DNA of 64,000 nucleotides from assembly GCF_015160855.1 (NCBI RefSeq), contig NZ_CP063373.1, positions 3,038,001-3,102,000 of the forward strand, given 5' to 3'. Both the position numbers and the translations under genes were made by a program. This stretch comes from Streptomyces ferrugineus (GTDB taxonomy: Bacteria; Actinomycetota; Actinomycetes; Streptomycetales; Streptomycetaceae). Numbering within the stretch: position 1 is the stretch's first letter; each line of letters starts with the position of its first letter. The notes under the pieces were generated by a model. That model was not told where the DNA came from. It saw only the letters and a program-made list of their open reading frames with translations, and did not search any database. Shown one piece after another: positions 60,362 through 64,000 of the stretch.

Positions 60362-61627
60362 ATGCCGAACCCACTACAGGGCGGTCGTACGGGCAGGGTC
60401 CTGCGCCGTACCGCGTCGGCGGTTCTGATCGTCCTCGCCTGCGTCCTGGTCCCGGTCACCGTGATCACGGTGTGGGTGCACGACATCGCCCTCGACACCG
60501 ACCGCTACGTCAGGACCATGGAGCCGCTCGCCTCCGACCCCGCCATCGAGGACGCCGTGCACGACCGGCTCGTCGACGCGGTGGACGTGCGCGTCAACGG
60601 CGAGCAGGTGACCGCCGACATCGCGGCCTGGCTCCAGTCGCAGGGCCTGCCGCCCCGCGCCGCCGCGGCGGTCAAGGCGCTCGCCCCCCAGCTGGACGCG
60701 GCCGCGCACGCCGCCGCGGACCGGGTGGCGACCCGCTTCGTCGAGAGCGACCGCTTCGAGCAGCTGTGGACCACGGCCAACCGCACCGCCCACTCGGCCG
60801 TGGTGCACGCCCTGACCGGCAAGGGACGCGGGGCGATCGACGTCGAGGAGGGCACGGTGACCCTCGACGTCGGAACCGCCGTGGAGGGGGTCCGACAGGA
60901 TCTGGTGGACGCCGGTCTGCGGCCGGCGTCCAGGATCCCGGACGTCGAGAAGCGGGTGGTCCTGTTCAAGTCCGACGAACTCGACCAGTTCCAGGACGCG
61001 GCGCACGCGCTGGACCTGGCGGGCTACTGGATGCCGGTGATCACCGTGCTGCTCGGCGCGGCGGGCGTCGCGCTGGCCCACCGACGCCGCCGCGCACTGG
61101 CGAAGGCGGCCCTGGGCGCGGCCCTCGGCTGTCTGATCGTCGCCATCGGGCTGGTCGTCGCCCGCCGCTACTACCTCGACCACCTGCCGCGGACCGTCCT
61201 GTCCGAGCCGGCGGCGGCCGCGGTCTTCGACACCCTGCTGCGCTTCCTGCGGGTCACACTGCGCACCGTGATCGTGCTCGGCGTGGTCGTCGCCCTCGGC
61301 GCCTACCTCGTCGGCCCCGGGCGCCTGCCGCGCGCCGTGCGCGGCCGGGCCGAGCGGGGCGCCGACGCCACCGCCCGGTGGGCCGGCTCCCGCGGCATCA
61401 CCACCGGACCGGCCGGGACGTGGACGGCGGCCCACCGGGGCGCGCTCACGGCCGGCGTCCTGCTGCTGATCACCGTGCTGTTCGCACTGTGGAACAACCC
61501 CACGCCCGCGACGGTCCTGGTGCTGGTGATCATCCTGCTGGCGGCACTGGCGGTGATCGCCCTGCTCGCGGCCGACGGCCGCAGCAGGCCCCCGGCGACC
61601 CCGGAAAAGCAAGAAACCCCTGGTTGA
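60362..61627 (+). CDS. Integral membrane protein of unknown function
   Basis: A 421-aa protein with GGAGGA before ATG 60362. One N-terminal helix (about 16-38) is followed by a ~200-residue extracytoplasmic domain (DTDRYVRTMEPLASDPAIED; AHSAVVHALTGKG). Helices then lie at about 225-245, 250-272, 300-325 and 365-405, in two tight pairs. It resembles a family of actinobacterial membrane proteins of unknown role. The stop codon lies inside the tRNA-Leu terminator. Confidence 0.75.
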   Translation: MPNPLQGGRTGRVLRRTASAVLIVLACVLVPVTVITVWVHDIALDTDRYVRTMEPLASDPAIEDAVHDRLVDAVDVRVNGEQVTADIAAWLQSQGLPPRAAAAVKALAPQLDAAAHAAADRVATRFVESDRFEQLWTTANRTAHSAVVHALTGKGRGAIDVEEGTVTLDVGTAVEGVRQDLVDAGLRPASRIPDVEKRVVLFKSDELDQFQDAAHALDLAGYWMPVITVLLGAAGVALAHRRRRALAKAALGAALGCLIVAIGLVVARRYYLDHLPRTVLSEPAAAAVFDTLLRFLRVTLRTVIVLGVVVALGAYLVGPGRLPRAVRGRAERGADATARWAGSRGITTGPAGTWTAAHRGALTAGVLLLITVLFALWNNPTPATVLVLVIILLAALAVIALLAADGRSRPPATPEKQETPG

Positions 61628-61637
61628 CAGGGGTTTC
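61613..61637 (-). terminator. Rho-independent terminator of tRNA-Leu
   Basis: GAAACCCCTG-(5 nt)-CAGGGGTTTC is a perfect 10-bp stem. On the minus strand it is followed by TTGCTTTT, giving the T-rich tail that suits the tRNA gene. It overlaps the stop codon of the convergent membrane-protein gene. Confidence 0.85.
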
Positions 61638-61640
61638 AGC

Positions 61641-61728
61641 TGGTGTCCGAGGGGGGACTTGAACCCCCACGCCCGATAAAGGGCACTAGCACCTCAAGCT
61701 AGCGCGTCTGCCATTCCGCCACCCGGAC
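61641..61728 (-). tRNA. tRNA-Leu (anticodon GAG)
   Basis: An 88-nt class II tRNA with CCA encoded. The acceptor stem is GTCCGGG against CTCGGAC, with one G-U pair. The D arm GGTGGCGGAATGGC, the anticodon stem-loop GCTAGCTTGAGGTGCTAG with GAG, a long variable arm (TGCCCTTTATCGGGCG) and the T arm with GTTCAAGTC are all recognisable. It reads CUC and CUU codons. Confidence 0.97.
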
Positions 61729-61915
61729 AAGGTGTCTGTCGTGCGGGGTTTCCCCGCGGCGACAGAGAAAACATTACCAGGCTTTCGAGGGGCCCCGATC
61801 ACCCCCCGTCGCGACGTGAACGGCGTGTGACGGCTCGTGGCCGCTCTTGGGCCGGACCGTGGTCGGGGGGAGGATGAGGGGGCACACCAGCATCGACCGC
61901 GCGGAGGGAAGCAGC

Positions 61916-63241
61916 GTGAGCGAGACGGACACGGCCAGGGGCGTCACCGGCGAGGACGAGGTCGTGGACCTCTGCCGCGAGCTGATCCAGATCGACACCA
62001 GCAACTACGGAGACCACTCGGGTCCCGGCGAGCGGGCGGCGGCCGAGTACGTCGCCGAGAAGCTCGCCGAGGTGGGCCTCGAACCGCGGATCTTCGAGTC
62101 GCACCCCGGGCGCGCCTCCACGGTGGCCCGCATCGAGGGCGAGGACCCCTCCAGGCCGGCGCTGCTCATCCACGGCCACACCGACGTCGTACCGGCCAAC
62201 GCCGACGACTGGACCCACCACCCCTTCTCCGGCGAGGTCGCGGACGGGTGCGTGTGGGGGCGCGGGGCCGTCGACATGAAGGACATGGACGCGATGACCC
62301 TGGCGGTCGTACGCGACCGGCTGCGCAGCGGCCGCAGGCCCCCGCGCGACATCGTGCTCGCGTTCCTCGCCGACGAGGAGGCCGGCGGCAAGTTCGGCGC
62401 CCGGTTCCTCGTCGACAAGCACCCCGAACTCTTCGAGGGCGTCACCGAGGCGATCAGCGAGGTGGGCGGGTTCTCGTTCACCGTGAGCGAGCAGCGGCGG
62501 CTCTATCTGATCCAGACGGCCGAGAAGGGCATGCACTGGATGAAGCTGACCGTGGCCGGTACGGCGGGCCACGGGTCGATGATCCACCGGGACAACGCGA
62601 TCACCGAGCTGTCGGAGGCGGTCGCGCGGCTCGGCCGGCACAGGTTCCCGGTACGGGTCACCAAGACCACCCGGGCCTTCCTCGACGAACTCGGCGACGC
62701 CCTCGGCACCGAGCTGGACCCGGAGAACATGGAGGGCACCCTCGCCAGGCTCGGCGGCATCGCCAAGCTGATCGGCGCGACCCTCAGCAACACGGCCAAC
62801 CCCACCCAGCTCGGCGCCGGCTACAAGGTCAACGTCATCCCGGGCGAGGCCACCGCCCATGTCGACGGCCGGTTCCTGCCCGGGTTCGAGGAGGAGTTCC
62901 TCGCCGACCTCGACAAGATCCTCGGGCCCAAGGTCAGGCGCGAGGACGTGCACGCCGACAAGGCCGTCGAGACCAGCTTCGACGGGGCGCTGGTGGACGC
63001 CATGCAGTCCGCGCTGGTCGCCGAGGACCCGGCCGCGAAGGCCGTCCCCTACATGCTCTCCGGCGGCACGGACGCCAAGTCCTTCGACGACCTGGGCATC
63101 CGGGGATTCGGCTTCGCCCCGCTGAAGCTGCCGCCGGAGCTGGACTTCGCCGGAATGTTCCACGGCGTCGACGAGCGGGTACCGGTGGACGGGCTGCGAT
63201 TCGGCGTGCGGGTGCTCGACCGTTTCATCGACGCGTCCTGA
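61916..63241 (+). CDS. M20 family zinc peptidase/deacylase
   Basis: A 441-aa enzyme from GTG 61916, with GGAGGGAA upstream. Metal-binding and catalytic motifs are in order: HGHTDVVPA (His and Asp), GRGAVDMKD (bridging Asp), ADEEAGG (catalytic and ligand Glu), and near the C-terminus LSGGTDAKSF and MFHGVDERV (His). A lid/dimerisation domain with GTAGHGSM lies between. It may act on dipeptides, acylated amino acids or carboxypeptidase-like substrates. No signal peptide is present. Confidence 0.94.
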   Translation: MSETDTARGVTGEDEVVDLCRELIQIDTSNYGDHSGPGERAAAEYVAEKLAEVGLEPRIFESHPGRASTVARIEGEDPSRPALLIHGHTDVVPANADDWTHHPFSGEVADGCVWGRGAVDMKDMDAMTLAVVRDRLRSGRRPPRDIVLAFLADEEAGGKFGARFLVDKHPELFEGVTEAISEVGGFSFTVSEQRRLYLIQTAEKGMHWMKLTVAGTAGHGSMIHRDNAITELSEAVARLGRHRFPVRVTKTTRAFLDELGDALGTELDPENMEGTLARLGGIAKLIGATLSNTANPTQLGAGYKVNVIPGEATAHVDGRFLPGFEEEFLADLDKILGPKVRREDVHADKAVETSFDGALVDAMQSALVAEDPAAKAVPYMLSGGTDAKSFDDLGIRGFGFAPLKLPPELDFAGMFHGVDERVPVDGLRFGVRVLDRFIDAS

Positions 63242-63354
63242 ACCGGCCTACTCAAACGACCCTCCTGTAATCGTCCAGTTGTACTGGGCGTGGCTGGGGA
63301 GGGTGAACGCGCTCATAGGGTCGTAGCCCTATTAGTTCCTCCTCGTTACAGGTG

Positions 63355-63380
63355 ATGCGATCAGCTACTTGTGATCGCAT
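63355..63380. promoter_or_regulatory. Inverted repeat upstream of chpH
   Basis: ATGCGATCA-(8 nt)-TGATCGCAT is a perfect 9-bp inverted repeat ending 18 bp before the chpH start codon, just before the AAGGAGGA ribosome site. It may be an operator or a leader hairpin. Confidence 0.5.
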
Positions 63381-63398
63381 TGCCAACAAGGAGGAACA

Positions 63399-63632
63399 AT
63401 GATCAAGAAGGTCGTCGCTGCTGCGGCTGCCACCGGTGGGCTGGTTCTCGCGGGCGCGGGCCTGGCCGTTGCCGACTCCGGTGCCCAGGGTGCCGCGGTG
63501 CACTCCCCGGGCATCCTGTCCGGCAACGTCGTTCAGGCGCCGATTCACGTCCCCGTGAACGTCTGCGGCAACACGGTCTCCGTGGTCGGTCTGCTGAACC
63601 CCGCCTTCGGCAACACCTGCATCAACAAGTGA
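63399..63632 (+). CDS. chpH: Short chaplin ChpH
   Basis: A 77-aa secreted amyloid-forming surface protein. A signal peptide (about residues 1-25, ending GLAVAD) precedes the chaplin domain (about 33-77) with the conserved pattern SGNVVQAPIHVPVNVCGNTV and C56/C74, which form a disulfide. Short chaplins assemble on aerial hyphae and spores and lower surface tension. It has the typical AAGGAGGA site and is followed by a strong terminator. The adjacent gene is the long chaplin. Confidence 0.96.
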   Translation: MIKKVVAAAAATGGLVLAGAGLAVADSGAQGAAVHSPGILSGNVVQAPIHVPVNVCGNTVSVVGLLNPAFGNTCINK

Positions 63633-63668
63633 CGTTGTGCCTCGCCCCATGACCAAGGGGCTGAGCCC

Positions 63669-63707
63669 GTCGGCCCCGGAGCGCGTGCCATGCGCTCCGG
63701 GGCCGAC
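63669..63707 (+). terminator. Strong terminator between chpH and chpC
   Basis: GTCGGCCCCGGAGCGC pairs perfectly with GCGCTCCGGGGCCGAC over 16 bp with a 7-nt loop, followed by CGGCCTTTTC with a short T run. It separates transcription of the two chaplin genes. Confidence 0.9.
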
Positions 63708-63720
63708 CGGCCTTTTCGGA

Positions 63721-63742
63721 ACGTCGGTCGAATATCCGACGT
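63721..63742. promoter_or_regulatory. Inverted repeat upstream of chpC
   Basis: ACGTCGG-(8 nt)-CCGACGT is a perfect 7-bp inverted repeat with an AT-rich centre, about 40-60 bp before the chpC start. It is flanked by two TTTCGGAAC direct repeats (near 63714 and 63748). A regulatory role is possible. Confidence 0.4.
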
Positions 63743-63780
63743 CGTCCTTTCGGAACAAGGTCGAAGGCAGGTAATCAGCA

Positions 63781-64000
63781 ATGCGACAGGTCACCCGCAA
63801 GGGCCTGATGACCGTGGCGGCCGCGACCGGAGTCATCGCCGCCGCGGGCGGCACGGCCCACGCGACCGGCGCGGGAGCGGACGGCTCCAGTTCGAACTCG
63901 CCCGGCGTGCTGTCGGGCAACACGGTGCAGGCGCCGGTACACGTGCCGGTCAACGTCTGCGGCAACACCGTCAACGTCGTCGGGGTGCTCAACCCGGCGA
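63781..64000 (+). CDS. chpC: Chaplin ChpC-type (long chaplin), N-terminal part only
   Basis: The first 73 residues are visible before the window ends. A signal peptide (about 1-29, ending GTAHAT) is followed by the first chaplin domain, SGNTVQAPVHVPVNVCGNTV with C60. The location directly after chpH and the divergent N-terminus suggest the long, two-domain, sortase-anchored ChpC, but the LAxTG signal lies outside the window. A short chaplin cannot be excluded. Confidence 0.9.
   Translation, partial: MRQVTRKGLMTVAAATGVIAAAGGTAHATGAGADGSSSNSPGVLSGNTVQAPVHVPVNVCGNTVNVVGVLNPA

Noticed and set aside
1..64000. CRISPR array, integrase, prophage or integrative element
   Set aside because: No regularly spaced direct repeats, integrase, transposase or att-like tRNA duplication was seen. 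The tRNA-Leu has no nearby repeat of its 3' end.

Overview
The window is high-G+C actinobacterial DNA and almost certainly comes from a Streptomyces chromosome. The evidence is third-position G/C bias throughout, a pair of chaplin genes at the right end, a four-cysteine SoxR, a class F sortase, GntR, TetR and MerR regulators, and many GTG starts. From memory, the order soxR - gluconate operon - chpH/chpC resembles the region around SCO1674 to SCO1715 of S. coelicolor read in reverse. I could not run a comparison.

Left part (1-13.7 kb): the 3' end of a TetR gene, a lone type ISP-like C-terminal domain protein, a UTRA-type GntR regulator and homogentisate dioxygenase (hmgA). hmgA ends inside a 177-bp inverted-repeat element and has a perfect palindrome just upstream of its start. 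Next come a lipoprotein-TetR pair, a molybdopterin oxidoreductase, a citrate-type transporter with an MFS exporter, a secreted tail-anchored protein overlapping a class F sortase, and a MalK-type ATPase without permeases.

Central part (14-45 kb) is mostly alcohol/aldehyde and acyl-CoA metabolism with local TetR control. It holds an aldehyde/alcohol dehydrogenase pair, an MHS transporter, two acyl-CoA dehydrogenases, a MaoC dehydratase, and an SDR-acyl-CoA ligase-TetR operon. Two operator families recur. ACATACCGnCYGGT-type sites lie before four transcription units. CTAAGCR-NN-YGCTYAG-type sites lie before a tetR and a maoC gene. Also present are soxR, a truncated RNA-ligase remnant, a BKACE enzyme, a zinc-ribbon protein, a secreted penicillin/AHL acylase, a NamZ-type muramidase, a two-component system, a histidine-rich two-repeat protein and a DUF202 pair followed by degenerate copies of its own 3' end.

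Right part (45-64 kb): an APC permease, a Tat-exported sulfite-oxidase-like enzyme with a cytochrome b561-type partner, and a gluconate/idonate operon (gntK-gntP-SDR-idnD) divergent from gntR. These are followed by an operon of a 1284-aa membrane NRPS, an overlapping M1 metallopeptidase and a YchJ protein, then a membrane protein, tRNA-Leu(GAG) with its terminator, an M20 peptidase, chpH and the start of chpC.

The most interesting locus is 54.35-60.01 kb. The synthetase has the A-T-(TM pair-hexapeptide domain)x3 layout of epsilon-poly-L-lysine synthetase. I read its adenylation pocket as DAESIGTVVK, which looks like a lysine-type code, and the next gene is an M1 aminopeptidase. This looks like a locus for making and trimming an uncharacterised isopeptide-linked homopolymer of a basic amino acid.
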